DNA of 64,000 bases from Spongilla lacustris (GCA_949361645.1 OX442428.1:3893847-3957846); one strand, 5' to 3'. Numbered from the stretch's first letter, positions 30,350 through 42,090 are shown. Notes: generated by a model from the letters alone, not told the origin. A program made the numbers and translations.

Positions 30350-30577
30350 ATTTAACCACAGATTGAAAATGACCGTATCTTATCAATCTATACCATATTA
30401 CCATTATCGTCATGTGCCATTAATGTTACATTTATAAATAGCTCCACCTAAGGTAAAATTATTCCAACATTCAAAAGAAATTAATCATGTAAGATTTACA
30501 TACACTATCCTCTTGAAAAACGTCCATTATATAGGACAACTGTCCTTCATATAGGATGAAGGTAGAATAGACATTAA

Positions 30578-30661
30578 TGCCATCCTGGCATTTACAGATG
30601 GCACCTCAAGCATCAGCAATGCACACGAAAGTGTGGGTCTATTGCTTCTCCGTATTCTTAT
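30578..30661 (-). pseudogene. host gene exon, 5' half, upstream of the piggyBac insertion
   Basis: From a possible acceptor (CTAG) before 30661 the minus strand is open as IRIRRSNRPTLSCALLMLEV and PSVNARMA, then continues across TTAA into LKLAGLVEKRFS at 18790. The order (….P…A..AGL.E+…FS) fits the start of the domain described at 18355-18790. The upstream exon may lie in 30662-30840, where STPDQLRSLFGPRLQ is encoded, but the junction between them is unresolved. Confidence 0.55.
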
Positions 30662-32034
30662 CTAGCTTGTAAACGAGGACCAAATAGCGACCGCAGCTGA
30701 TCAGGCGTGGAGCCGGAGGTAGGTAGTCTCAATCTGGAACTGCTGCAAGCATCATTGCTAGGAGTTGTAGTTGTGCGGGTCCTGACCACTGCACTGATCC
30801 TTGTGACAGGGTTGGGCTTCTTGCAGTGCCCGCGAAAGACATACCTGTAGATGAAGTTTATGCTGTAGTGCAAAATATAAAATGATACCTCTGTTTCGTT
30901 GCAAATACCATACAACCTGACTGCAAACCCTTTGCAAGATGCCTGATGTTGTAGCCACAAATTGACTATCATCCATTTCCAGGCTAGCAATGCCACGTGG
31001 TAAATCAAAATTTAGAATGGAATATTATTCTGCTCACACAAATATCATTTCGTTCTTTTTAATCAAATAAATAAGTGAAGTACACGTATGAATATAGTAT
31101 CCATGCACATGCAGGACTGGTTGGAAGGATTCATGGCGCCGGATGGGAATTATGGTTCTGATATACATGTACATACGGAGTATTGTATAGTTATTCGTTA
31201 TATTAATGCCAAAAGCTTGCATGTCACTTGCTAGTTTCTTGTTTGCGGGCAAAAAAAACGACTGAAGATCTAAACTGCTAAGGCCAATTGTTGAAACTGT
31301 TTAGAGCAAAATATAATTCTCAGACATATCTCATTTTGTCCTTTAATGAAATCCACAATCAGTCCTAAATTCAAATACTAGCCTTACCCCGTGAAAAATC
31401 ACGGAAGGGATTCTATAGCCTTACCTCGTGAAAAATCAGGGAAGTGATTCTATAAGAAGTGCAGAATGTTTTTTTTTTTTACATACAGTAATCTACCACC
31501 TGTTGTAATATATGGTTACTACGCAAGCCCGCGCATGCACATGTACATGTACTACTTCCGGTCTGTATGATAAGAATGAACACCATTGGTCGTTGCTATG
31601 TACTTTTGTGTGGGAGTGGCCGTTTCTATGGGTTGCTAAGTATGCATTGCTAGTTATGTTCAAAACCACAAGTGTAGAGGCTAGGCGGAGTTTATAAATA
31701 GGTGGTTACGCGGACGTATGGACGTTGGAAATTATAGTATTAGATAGGTGTGAATCACACACACTGTAACATCATATAAGCACACATTACACGAGTGCAA
31801 ACCTTTCCTTGTCATTATAATAACCACCTTCACCAACAAAGCGAAGGTGCTTAATAACAGCAAAAGTGTGCAGCTATATCTTGGCTAGGAGCCTGCTTGT
31901 TGCCAAATATATTCTGCAGCTGTATATCAGAGTTGAACGATTCAGGTCTAATAGGGGAAAAAAATCATACATGTACATGTAGTATTGTACACAGAGGTGC
32001 TATAGTGTACAACACCAACTGCTCAGCACAGAAG
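30662..32034. other. mostly non-coding; possible 5' exon and a tandem repeat
   Basis: 30680-30840 (minus) may be a 5' exon of the interrupted host gene (RISAVVRTRTTTTPSND..., STPDQLRSLFG). 31379-31453 is a tandem pair of ~38-bp units containing the hairpin CCGTGAAAAATCACGG. ATGTACATGT motifs occur near 31541 and 31970. No other gene is visible. Confidence 0.4.
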
Positions 32035-33660
32035 CTAGATGATGGTCCTTAGTCGTGCATGCACTGAACTAGGGTGAAGGATATAGTGAACCTTCTGTTT
32101 TCTGAGCATCTTCGGCATGGCATCTCGAACTGAGTGTACAAAATCTGCACATATCTGGTGCCATGCTTCTGCCTTAGATAACTCAAAAAAATTGCAGTAA
32201 GCAATTTGAAAGACTTGAATACAAGGAATTGTGTACCACAATAAGCATAAATACAAATGGTATCTCAGCATCATCCTAATTTTAGAAGTACGCTCAACTG
32301 TCCCTCTGAAAGGTATGGGGACAGGATAAAAATATCCATTTGCATCCATGCCCTGTAGTCTCTTCCAACAAAAAACTGGTAGTGATAGCACACGTTTTCA
32401 TGGATCTTAACTTTAAAACCAGATTGATGAAATGCATGTATTCTAGCCAGCACTTCCTTTTTGTGTGTAGGCAACAGTTGTGGCATTACATCCTTCAAGT
32501 ATGCTTTGCAAATGCTGAGGGGAATGGTGTGAAGCACTTCTACAGGTAAACACCTAAAGAGGCATCCATACAATATCATTTAAAAAACATCTACCCACCT
32601 ATACAGGTCAGCAGGTATATGCAACAGTGGATTGCTAACTTCCCTAACTCCATAAAGTGTTCGATGATGCTCTCTCAGTGCTTCTGTACGCTGTGACTGT
32701 ATCCATCTGCTGCAGAGACAGTTCCAAGGATCTCTCCTCATATACCAAACAAGGGGAAGTGTCACGGTCTGCCTGTTTAAAAAAAAAAAAAATTGTATAC
32801 AATACCATGTACTCATCAGACAACATACCATACAGAATCTTAAGTAGTTATTGGCAGATCCACCGAGATGATTGACCAACTTTGATGCTTGTGGATTGTC
32901 GCAAATTATATAAAGTAGTGGAGCAATGACCAAAACCTGTTCATTTAAATATGCATCATATACTTCTATACCATCCATTTCTAAGCCAGCCAATTCATCA
33001 GTAATTGGGCAACTCATGCCCAATGCATCCATCTGATCAGAACAGCAGATGAAATGTATGTTCTCATGTTTTGCATTAAGATTCCGTGGCAGACCAGCAA
33101 GCATAAAGGACCAGCTTTCAAACTTGTGCCACTTCTTACTCTTGTTTCCGCTTGTGTCATCAGAAAATAGAACAAGTGGCACCATCACAACTCTATGCCC
33201 AGCTGCCTTTGCCTAAAGAGGATGTGGAGAGAAATATTCTGCAGTTTAAAATGTAATATGCAACTCAGTCCATTGAATTCAGCTAAGCAGCACCACTCTG
33301 GTATATTACAGTTGGTAGGAACCCCCCCCCCCTCCCCGACCACCTTCAGCCAATAACATACTATCACAGGCCGATCATGCATGAAAGTATTGTACTTGCA
33401 TGCATGACCAACATGGCACACAAATTTCTTTTACTGCTGAAGTATATTTCTTGAATGAATCAGTAGTTGCCTCCCACTATACAATGTCCATTGGTTTCTG
33501 TTCCACAGATGATATCAGTGATATGCGTTGTTCAGTATGCCCAAACAGAATGCAAGTATTGGCTGGAAGGTGATATATTGTGCTATCTGGCACCGCAATC
33601 TTGAACTGTTTGGCGTCAAGCAAAACATCACCCTCAAAATATACTTCATCATCATCACCC
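32035..33660 (-). pseudogene. KDZ/Plavaka-like transposase gene with short introns, frameshifted
   Basis: The 5' exon (to about 33480) encodes FEGDVLLDAKQFK and LPANTCILFGHTEQRIS. 32830-33188 encodes PLVLFSDDTSGNKSKKWHKF, SWSFMLAGLPRNLNAK, HFICCSDQMDALG and ICDNPQASKLVNHLGGSANN. A GT-AG intron with a T/A-rich end precedes CMADRDTSPCLVYEERS; a frameshift near 32660 precedes YGVREVSNPLLHIPADLYR; a 44-bp intron (from GTGGGTAG to CTTTAG) precedes CLPVEVLHTIPLSICKAYL; then HQSGFKVKIHENVCYHYQFF and RDYRAWMQMDIFILSPYL. SDDTSGN and CDNPQAS sit where KDZ-type cores have Asp residues. The family call rests on remembered fungal and metazoan relatives and is moderate. Whether it is a dead transposon or a decayed domesticated gene is open. 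Confidence 0.55.
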
Positions 33661-34091
33661 TTATAATGGAAAACTTAGAAGCTATAATGTTATATTAACA
33701 CCGCGAGTAAAGTGGGTGAAAACGGCCAAAATTTGGGGGAGGTTTAAAGTATAAAAGGTCCACTGATTATTATTTTTCTTTTCTGACACAGGATACTATT
33801 ACTACAACTCTTGAGACAACATTTAATGCGTTCAGTGAGAGGACCACTGGTCTGCCGCATGCTATCTACGAGCTAGCAAGTGATCAGTCACATCAGTGGC
33901 ATCTGATGTTTTGTCGTCCAAAATGTTCCAGAAGTGCGGAGTATATGAACTGAATTGAAATTGTGACTTTAGGATTGTCATTTGTGTTGAAAATCGTTTT
34001 ACAAGCAACACCGCTGTATGTATCGGGGTGGAGGTGTATAGATGATTTCGGTGAGAACCCGCGCGTCACGTGAGAGTCATGTGAAATTTTT
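33661..34091. other. no gene recognised
   Basis: AT-rich sequence between the KDZ-like gene and a plus-strand coding scrap. Nothing recognisable. Confidence 0.4.
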
Positions 34092-34316
34092 ATGGAGAGC
34101 AAAACATTATTGAGACGTATGGTAAATCGTGATGGATCGGCAGATTTCAAGCGAAAGGAGCGTTACAAACAAAAACTGGATTCGGTGGGGCTGACACCAA
34201 GCGATGACCTTTTCATGAGGGGTGATGGTCGTCGTTTCGGCGATGCTATGTCGTTGTGGCAGCGTATAGAGTATGGCAATATATTTGGCTATTTTATCGA
34301 TCGCCCGGGAACTTGA
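34092..34316 (+). pseudogene. N-terminal fragment of a transposon-like protein
   Basis: A 74-codon frame with a good ATG encodes DFKRKERYKQKLDSVGL, DLFMRGDGRRFGDAMSLWQ and IEYGNIFGYFIDRPG, then stops. The last motif resembles the (…I.Y..I..Y.I.RP…) segment near the start of large SWIM/YqaJ-type elements in sponges and cnidarians, where it is followed by a long protein. Here nothing continues, so it is probably the surviving first part. The family link is tentative. Confidence 0.4.
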
Positions 34317-35328
34317 AGCCTACAACTAGTTTCAATCGGGCTCTGTGAGGACTGTGTTTGTGGTTTGTTTCGGCCAAGGCAAACAAAAGTGCAGACCAGG
34401 CTCACGAAGCGTGGATTAGGGCCTATTGCACGGTCATCTGGCTTGATCGTTGCCGACTGAACTAGCTTGCTAAGTTAAGCTTATTTTTAAAAGAATGCAC
34501 GGTGTACATGTCTACAGACCTATCTGTAATCGATAAGCTAGGTCCATACATGTAGCAAGTAGGCTTATAGCAATCGATCGGCAACAGACATCTTTGTCCT
34601 CCGTCATGTAGGCCTATAGCTTTTGTAGGCTGTAGCCAAAGGCAAAGCAGGGCAGCATGACAGCACACATGCTCATCATCGTTGCTACGACATAAGCAGA
34701 TCCAGCTATTGGTGCAGATGGGGTGGCTATTCCAGACATCCCTATGCTTCCCATACTGATGATTTCTGTCTGTTGCGAGTCCTGCGTGAACTAGCAAACG
34801 ACCCTCTACACTAGTACAGCTGAAGCAGAGATAATATAAAGCACACCTTTCCTTTTCTTCTTTGCCCCGCTTTCGCCTGCCGCGCTTTCACTGCCATCAT
34901 TTTGATCAAATACTTCCTCTTGCATACCATCCTTGAAAGAGAATCGTGAAGAGACATAGCCACATCACTGGGTTCGTCAACAGGCTTGCCTACAATAAAA
35001 ACAAATGACTCCCTCACTCAATTGTGACTTCAACACTTCTAACTAACATGACACAAAATGGTCGCCACAGATTCGCGAGTGCTTCGAAGGCTGCCAATCC
35101 TATCTACGGACCACTTGAACCCACCTTCGTAGTCTGCCTTCATTATTGAATGGAAACCGATAGAAACCTATGCCCAAACGCTGACCACCACGATTTCTAC
35201 AGCCAAAAGCACAACACCTCCATACCATTTCACGTATACCTTGCCCTCCACTTCAATTATTCATCGTTTTAGGTCACGCGTTGCGTGGCTGATTCTTGAA
35301 TAGGAGCGCCTAACTTGTACTTTATGTA
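34317..35328. other. possible isolated exon, otherwise nothing recognised
   Basis: 34861-35000 (minus) looks like an exon: preceded by TTTATTGTAG, followed by a GTGTGC donor, with an Asp/Glu-rich stretch ending GAKKKRK in one frame. Partner exons were not found. Confidence 0.3.
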
Positions 35329-35410
35329 AATCAATCCATACAATAGTAAATGGTAAATCAATCCATACAATAGTATAAAATGGTAAATTAATCCATACAA
35401 TAGTATAAAA
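35329..35410. repeat. short tandem repeat, ~34-bp unit, three copies
   Basis: AATCCATACAATAGTA recurs at 35333, 35362 and 35392 (approximate), separated by TAAAATGGTAAAT-like spacers. Confidence 0.75.
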
Positions 35411-36060
35411 ATCCACTAGTCACTGTACCAGTGTAAGCTGCGAATGCGCTCCTTCCTCATAGTCACTGGAACCTGGCTAGCTGTACTTAATGTCGCGAGG
35501 CAAACTATTTCGGTAAAATAGCATATCGATACACATGCATATACACCATTGATAATGATAATAAAAATTACAAAATGTTTGCTTTTTCTCTGACTTTTAA
35601 TTTTCTTTTTAACACCCGTTCCATGCCATGAGAAACGAGTACGCATTTGTTGGAAAATGCTAAAATGAAAAATAATCGGCTACAGTCAACGATGGGAATT
35701 AACTTTATAGTTCAATACTTTAACGATTGGTTGACTGGAATTCGAAATTGGATGTCCTTGCACACTTACGTTAATAATGCTACATCGTCGGAACTACATT
35801 CGATTTCTAAAATCTGCGATCGTTTCGGGCTTAAAGTACACTTTTTTCTCATGCGAACTTTATGCAAAATTATTATTGCAGTATTGTCTTGTAGTCTAAT
35901 GATGTAGTTATACATCGCTAAATGTTACCCAACAAGTTGCCAAAAGGTAGTTTTATACGTTACAAAAAAGCTTTTGCTTATTCATTACTAATTAGTTGCG
36001 GAACTTGTGGTTTCTGTAGCAAAGGGGTGGATCGTGTCCTATAGTACACGAGGGTGATGG
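35411..36060. other. no gene recognised
   Basis: Short ORFs on both strands lack recognisable motifs or splice context. Confidence 0.4.
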
Positions 36061-38495
36061 CCAGTCCACTGTTTCACCGAGCTGCGCGCATAAAAAAGCA
36101 GCGTGTTTGCGTTGCAACTCAGGAATATGCAGCTCTTGCTGCAAGTGTTTCAAGCCTAAAGGTCGTCCAAAGAAGAGAATCACTCAGGAAGTGGTTAAAC
36201 TGCGCCGCAATTGAATACGAGTAGAGCTGTTGGACCTAAATCTTTTGTTGAACCTCCATCTGAATTCCTAGAACAAGAGCCAGTTGTATCTGAAACCTTT
36301 GAAGTTGCGTCCAGGTGTAATGTATTGGAAATCTATATACGCATGGGTATGGAGGACGCATATGGTGACATAGATAACCTACCATATGCATCGTTGAAAG
36401 TTCGTAAGGCTCTGAGTGAAAAGGATGCAATTGTTGAGAAAGTATTTAGAACTATCAAAAGAGTATTCAGGAAAGGCGTAGTTGGTATAATGAAGCTGCT
36501 GCTTCCATCGTGGAAGTTACCTGAAATAGCCACCATAAAACAACTGTTCAAAATTGTAGAAGAACCTGATGCAAGTAAGAGTGAGAAAGAGCTTCCATCC
36601 ATTTCAATTGAAAACCCATTAGAGAAGTTACATGCAGTAGAAAACAGCATTGTCTTGTCAGCAAAGCACTGTGCACCTGAGTACATTACCATTTTCTTAT
36701 GTGCAGCAGTTGATGTCTGATGATGGGACAACACATTCTGATGGTCACTTGAGGTCCTTAATATTTCAAGCCAAAGTGGATGCTGCATATCTTCATCGTG
36801 GCCTTGAACTAGTACCACCTGTTATTACTCGACATAAGTTAAGCAGTGAAGTGGTGAAACTTGCTGTTGATACCATTTATTCCTATACAACAACATCTCA
36901 AGGCTTGCGTGGCTACCAAAGAAGAAACGATCTTTGTCATTGTTGAAGAAAATGAGCATAGATAATGTTGCAATCATGAAATCTCTTGTGTTAAAACGAG
37001 ATGTGTCCGAAATCTACCAAGAGTATGTCATAAAACACAGTGCTCAATTTCCAAATACACCGGCTATGAAGAAATCCCTCTTTTACACTATCACAAATTT
37101 AATTACAGGGGGAAGTAAGAAACAACAAACTAGAGCTGGAGTCGACTATATAAAAGTCAATTATCACACTGATAATTACCAATTGGTGGATAAAGTCATT
37201 GAAATTGTTGCACCCGCCTCTGATGCTGACCAAACAGTGAGGGAACAGCTGTATCTGCAGAGATCAACAGTGTTTACAGTTGAGAGTTGAAGCCTATATT
37301 GCGGAAGGAGAGTGGGGAAGAAAAGTGTCAACTCCAAAGCAACTTGCTGTTGCTCTAAGCACAAAATGTGTTAAGAATACAACTGTCCTTCTAGTGAAAC
37401 CAAAGCATGATTGTCCATTCATGGCAGTAAAACTTCCCCCAATCAAAGGCATTTCAACCTATTTGGCTGCTCATTATGACCACCACTCTGCAACCCCTCA
37501 AGTTTCATTTTTTTACAACCTTGGACAGTCTGTACCATCATACATAACAAAGCTGATTCCTGCTCCATTTGATTCCTATGACCAAGACCCATTTGGAAAT
37601 CCAGGAGTAAACTTTAGTGGTTGTAGAGTACAATTTGACAATATGGATTCAGAGGTTGATGTCTCTAAGGCTTGCCGTCGATATATTGCTAGACCAGCGA
37701 AGAAGAGTAAATGGCAACAAGCAAAGGAGAAGTCAATCCATTAAGGCAGAAGCTATGAAGGATGTATGCAGTATTTACCCACAATGCACACGTTGCCAAT
37801 GCCACTTTAAGACTGCTCTTGGCAGAGAGAGGCACAAATGTAAAGGTCCCCCCATGCAATGCAGTGGTGTTTCTATGGCTGTTCACTATGCTAATGAAGT
37901 ACTAAGCACTCGAGACTTCACTGTAGATGGGCAGGCAAGAGCAATGATAACCTCAATTACAAATCCTGGAACTTCAACATATGCATCGTTTGAGGTAAAT
38001 TTCATTGCTGGTTGGGCACACTGTCAGAAGAACCAACACCCTGAGCTCAGCACAAGAGTACAGGACTTCATTGCACAGTGCTGGCGCACTGGTGAAGAAA
38101 GCATAGTTCAAGGGTCTGCTGTGAAAAGTCACCTTAAAGTATCTGCTGAGGCTGTGCAAGCCAAACTTGCTTCACAATATACAGATGGACTGCTGTTGCT
38201 TTCTGAAGTTCCTGTGGTCAGTCAAATTCGAGCAGTGTACCAAAAAATTGGACAATGCAAGCATCCAGAGCATGAATTGAGGAAGCGGAGTAGAATCATT
38301 AGAAATGGGAGCCTTCGCACAAAGCGGTCAAAGGTTACTTTACAAATGGATGAGATTGACTGGGCTGCAGTGGATCTTAGTCATCTCAAGCTTACACAGC
38401 TTCGGTATTACTTGAAAGAGCACCATTTGAAGACATCTGGCATTAAGAAGGACTTGATTAAGAGGATAAAACACTTCCAAATGCTTGGACACTAA
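36061..38495 (+). pseudogene. SAP-domain transposon-like protein with Cys-rich N-terminus, at least five frameshifts
   Basis: Coding on the plus strand can be followed through six frames. The start near 36090 has CLRCNSGICSSCCKCFKPKG then RPKKRITQEV. 36211-36720 has DIDNLPYASLKVRKALS and VGIMKLLLPSWKLPEI. 36650-36930 continues with a DGHLRSLIFQAKVDAAYLHR segment, 36934-37290 with FPNTPAMKKSLFYTITN and GVDYIKVNYHTDNYQLVDK, 37280-37744 with KGISTYLAAHYDHHSATP and FNLGQ-like FYNLGQSVPSY. 37750-38495 has a finger CTRCQCHFKTALGRERHKC and at the very end a SAP motif (LSHLKLTQLRYYLKEH, SGIKKDLIKRI), a helix-extended-loop-helix that binds AT-rich DNA. I do not recognise the family. The architecture suggests a DNA transposon or a former one. 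Confidence 0.55.
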
Positions 38496-38955
38496 ATATA
38501 ATATAATATGTTTGTAGTTAACTGTCTTGGTTAATGAGCAACGCGTAGATGTAGTACATGTATGTATCTTAGGCACACGCGCATGCATGTGTAATAGTTG
38601 GTATTCACGGGGATCGGTAAGTGCGATACGACCCCAGACGTTAAAAACCATAGCTAGAAGTATTATAATGAGTAAAAGACTACACCAAAGTGATATATGA
38701 CACACCAGAATGAAATGATATGCTTTAATTCACATCGAATACACTCAGAAAAAAAGTGCACTTTTTTGTCCACTCCGCAAGACCGATTAACTTTGGAAGA
38801 ATGCAGACGGCGATCCAAGAGTCTAAAAAAGAAAAGAAAAATGCACAGATAGTTCAAAATCATTGCAAAATGTGACAATTATATTTAAAAGTCATGCGCT
38901 TTATCACCGACACATTTTCACCTAATGGTGATTCCAAAAAACCCGCTTAAAAAGC
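38496..38955. other. no gene recognised
   Basis: Non-coding spacer after the SAP element. Nothing supported. Confidence 0.4.
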
Positions 38956-39990
38956 TCATGGAACGGGTGTTAAACTACTAACTTTGGTTTTGATTGCTTT
39001 GTCATGTTCCAAGGGATGTGTTAGGCTTAGTGCAGCCTTGAGATTTCTCAGGGCTTCTGCAGGCTTGATTGTGGGATTACGCTCTACTAATTCTTCTAGA
39101 TGTTTAACATACTGCTTTGCTAGATTACTTCCTCTTCCTTTTTTAGCTTCATTTTCACTCTCATCATGACCACTACCTGCATTGTCCTCATCACTGGCCT
39201 TTTTCCTACCAAACAACTTGGCATGTATTTCATTCTCAGCTAAGGTGTTGCGACCAGGATAGAGTGACTGAAGCTCCTCTAACATAGCACATGGACTCAT
39301 TTTGTCTGAGGAAACACGAGCTCCTCACTCGAACATCCGTTTTATGTCCTTGTGTGGTTCCAAGTATGCTTGACCATACTGAGCCCCTCGCTGCGGATGC
39401 CTAGCCCAACCTTGGTGTTTATGGTTATGATTTTTTTCAGAAATTCCAAATGAGCTGCCAGATTGTATTCCTCCATTTCAGAATGACCGTTTGTGATGTT
39501 AACATTGTGATTTGTTATTAGAATGCTAGCGAGTCGTACCGCTGCTGCCACCATATCTTGTCGTATAAGCTTTCCATTTCTAGGCCCTGCATGTGGATTA
39601 CGAACACTTCTATGTTGATTGCGAGGTCCCATGATGTTTGAAAGACAAGATCTTTTCTGTATGCAAGCACCAGTCAGCAATTCTGCCCCCCTCAAGAGGT
39701 CACTTTCACCATACCCTGAGAATCCTGCTGGAGCAATTTCAATATCTTCATCTTCACTATAAATTTCATTTTCATCATTCTCTTCTCCTTCATCTTGATC
39801 TTCAGCTTCCTTGTCATCCCCTTCAACATGAAATATATAATCAGCTACCTTGTTTGCATCGACAGACAATTCTTCAGCACCGATATCTGTAGATTCATCA
39901 TCATCATCCTTACTATCAGCTTCAAGATCATTCACTGAGTCATTGCAGCTGCATGGCCTAAATAGGCCTGTCTTCAAACTGGTGTGAAAT
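38956..39990 (-). pseudogene. acidic hypothetical protein with KMSP...YPGR module, broken
   Basis: 39342-39990 encodes a very acidic region (ADSKDDDDESTDIGAEE, EGEENDENEIYSEDEDIE), then GPRNQHRSVRNPHAGPRNGK and EEYNLAAHLEFLKKI. After a frameshift near 39400 and a TGA near 39330, 38956-39300 continues with SDKMSPCAMLEELQSLYPGR, AENEIHAKLFGRKK, a linker, KQYVKHLEELVERNPTIKP and AEALRNLKAALSL. The last two blocks look like a module that in invertebrate transposon-like proteins precedes or follows SWIM/YqaJ domains; I cannot name it. No catalytic domain is visible. It probably is the tail of a decayed element. Confidence 0.4.
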
Positions 39991-40009
39991 GTTACCCCAG
40001 CGGAAACAT

Positions 40010-40220
40010 CTTGGCCAAGATCTTGCATCGTAATCTTGGGATCTTGGGGCAGCAATCTTGGCCAAGAGGCTCCAAGATCTTGGGATCTTGGGGGCACTCT
40101 CTTGGCCAAGATCCTGGGGTCTTGGGGGGTTAACCTCGGCCAAGATACCCAAGATCCTGCCCAGATCTTTGCTGGAAAATCCTTGTCTCTTGGCCAAGAT
40201 TTGTGGCTTCAATCCTGGTT
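40010..40220. repeat. degenerate ATCTTGG/CCAAGAT repeat
   Basis: CTTGGCCAAGATC, ATCTTGGGATCTTGG and CCAAGATCCTGG variants recur about every 15-30 bp. Since CCAAGAT and ATCTTGG are complementary, the block can fold on itself. A similar block lies at 43205-43440. Confidence 0.75.
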
Positions 40221-40317
40221 TCATCCTGCAGTGCATTCTTCCCTTCATGTACATGCATGTAACGTTAACAATTATGTAGCTACAATCACATGAGTTCATG
40301 TACAGCTGGATAAACAT

Positions 40318-40445
40318 GGGTAACAGTTGATGACCTGGTGAACAGTTGATGAGCTGCGGGTGGTAAACAGTTGATGAGCTGGTAAACAGTTGTTGAGCTG
40401 CGGGTAAACAGAGTTGTTGAGCTGGGTAGCAAAGTTGATAAGTTA
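40318..40445. repeat. minisatellite, ~22-bp unit, five or six copies
   Basis: AACAGTTGATGAGCTG and variants (GAACAGTTGATGA, AACAGTTGTTGAGCTG, CAGAGTTGTTGAGCTG) follow one another, sometimes with a CGGGT spacer. Confidence 0.8.
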
Positions 40446-40838
40446 GGACATTGTTTGTGTGGAAGTACCACTACCTCCCTTTGTCAACATCTGTTGCCTT
40501 CTGTTTTCTTTATTTTATCTCGGCACTTTTGGTTGCACCTGTCTTATGGCATTTAGGTTCTCTTCAACTGCATTATTTCCATACCTCCTATACAGACATT
40601 CTGTACATGAAAAAAGCATGACAGCAATGGTAGTAATAAAAAAAGGTACACAAAAAACATTTAATTTACCTTCAAGCAGTTTGACTTTTGAAGGTTCTAA
40701 CGGGGGTGCTGTTCCCCTTTCTGACTGAACAAAGCATGAAGTTGACATATCATGTGCCTTGATGTTTCTGATATCAACACCATTTTAAATAAACATTTAT
40801 TAAGTTGTGTCTCAAAAAATTATAGAAACAGATCATAC

Positions 40839-42090
40839 CATATAAATTTCTCTTCTCTTTCAGGTGGTGGTGATGTTATCTGGGGCCCTTCATAATAGTG
40901 ATCAATGTGAGCACGGAACTATTCAATGCCACTACATTTGTATTGAGTACACCAATACATTGCTGTGGAAAAACATTTATAAATAAATTCAAATTAAGCA
41001 AAATACTCACCTTCAGACAGCTGGTTATGTTTCCACATTGTTTGCTCTGGCCGCCAGTCATTGTCAATGTCATGATTCACATATGGATTACCAAAAATGT
41101 GATTTAATTTATCTTACATCACACTCAGTATAGCTGCTAAGGTGTTCTGATCTTGATCAACTGATCTCTGAACATAGATTTTAAAAATATCAGATAAAAA
41201 TACTACATGTATCTACTTACCTGCTGACTATGAATTTCTGCTTGTGGCTCTGATGTCTACAAGAAAAAGAAAAAACATCTATAGGAGCACTTTCAAACCA
41301 CACTATGCAAAATAAATTTCATTACACAAGCTGTATTGCATAATTAAATGTTGTACCTTTTCCCTAGCAAGTTCCTCTGCTGAATCTTCACAAAACAAAT
41401 GCTTATTAGCAGGCTTAGGCTTCCCTTTTGGATAAGAAGGCATTATAACATGCAAACATATATTGCATATGTGAACCATGCATTAATTAGGGAACATGTA
41501 TTCATAATATCCAATTTCAAAATGATTCATACTTTCATAGCTATGATATCTGCATTGATCCACATAAAAAGGTCCCAACAATCTTTACAATCACAGCCAC
41601 CAATTTTGTTTTGTAATCAACCTGGACAAATCTAGGCAGTAATTGCAAAAATTGATTTTGTGTTACCGATAAATATTACAATATACTTGAAATTCGGCAT
41701 ATTTTTTCATGCTCAAAAATTCTTTTAAACAATTACCTGTACAGGTCAGTGCAAGAAATTAGTCCATATATGCTTACCATCCACCTCCTGTAGAACTGTT
41801 GTATACAGTTTCCCTTTGTTTTTCCACACCATCTCTGCTCCTGGTATCAGATCGTCTTCTTCAACAACCCCTTTATCTTCAATTTCCGGATGGCTGGACT
41901 TTGCGTTTGGGTGACAAGTCTGAGGGGTTGACTCTGGGAGTGGCCGCAAAAAGGGAGGAATCCCCTCTACCGATTAGGGCTACGCAAGGGGAACAGGACT
42001 CCAAGGCTGTCTCCGAAGACCACGTGTATTTCTTTTAAAAACCATGTCACCGAAGTCGGACGAGACTAGACCTGGCGCTTGTCGAGGCAT
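40839..42090 (-). pseudogene. spliced hypothetical gene with two in-frame stops
   Basis: A chain of exons fits GT-AG rules and codon phase on the minus strand: 41778-41933 (DDLIPGAEMVWKNKGKLY...), 41357-41424 (KPKPANKHLFCEDSAEELAR), 41221-41256, 41011-41167 (DKLNHIFGNPYVNHD...) and 40839-40972 (YWCTQYKCSGI, FRAHIDHYYEGP). A first exon from ATG 42088-42090 (MPRQAPGLVSSDFGDM) is possible. Phase matches at every junction, yet exon 41011-41167 contains TAA after LSVM and exon 40839-40972 contains TAG between GIE and FRAH. The WC...C...H...H-like segment may be a small zinc finger. The downstream exon near 40680-40755 fits less well. I do not recognise the protein. The gene is real but probably decayed, or the stops are errors. 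Confidence 0.5.

Larger units (their letters stand above)
18795..30573 (-). mobile_element. PB-2: piggyBac-type transposon, expanded to 11.8 kb by nested insertions
   Basis: TTAA at 18791-18794 is followed by TGTCTAATCTACC. On the opposite strand TTAA at 30574-30577 is followed by TGTCTATTCTACC. Beyond these 13 bp, both ends carry GTCC...AGGAC hairpin sequence that aligns over about 45 bp. TTAA target duplications with TIRs define piggyBac. Inside are its transposase pieces (26029-27257 and 29270-30349) plus three later insertions: PB-1 (from 19334), an RLE retrotransposon (21679-~25740) and a Sola-like element (27258-29269). Confidence 0.85.

Noticed and set aside
36061..38495. Frame changes in the SAP element interpreted as short introns
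   Set aside because: At the shifts no GT-AG pair restores the frame; single-base changes explain them better.
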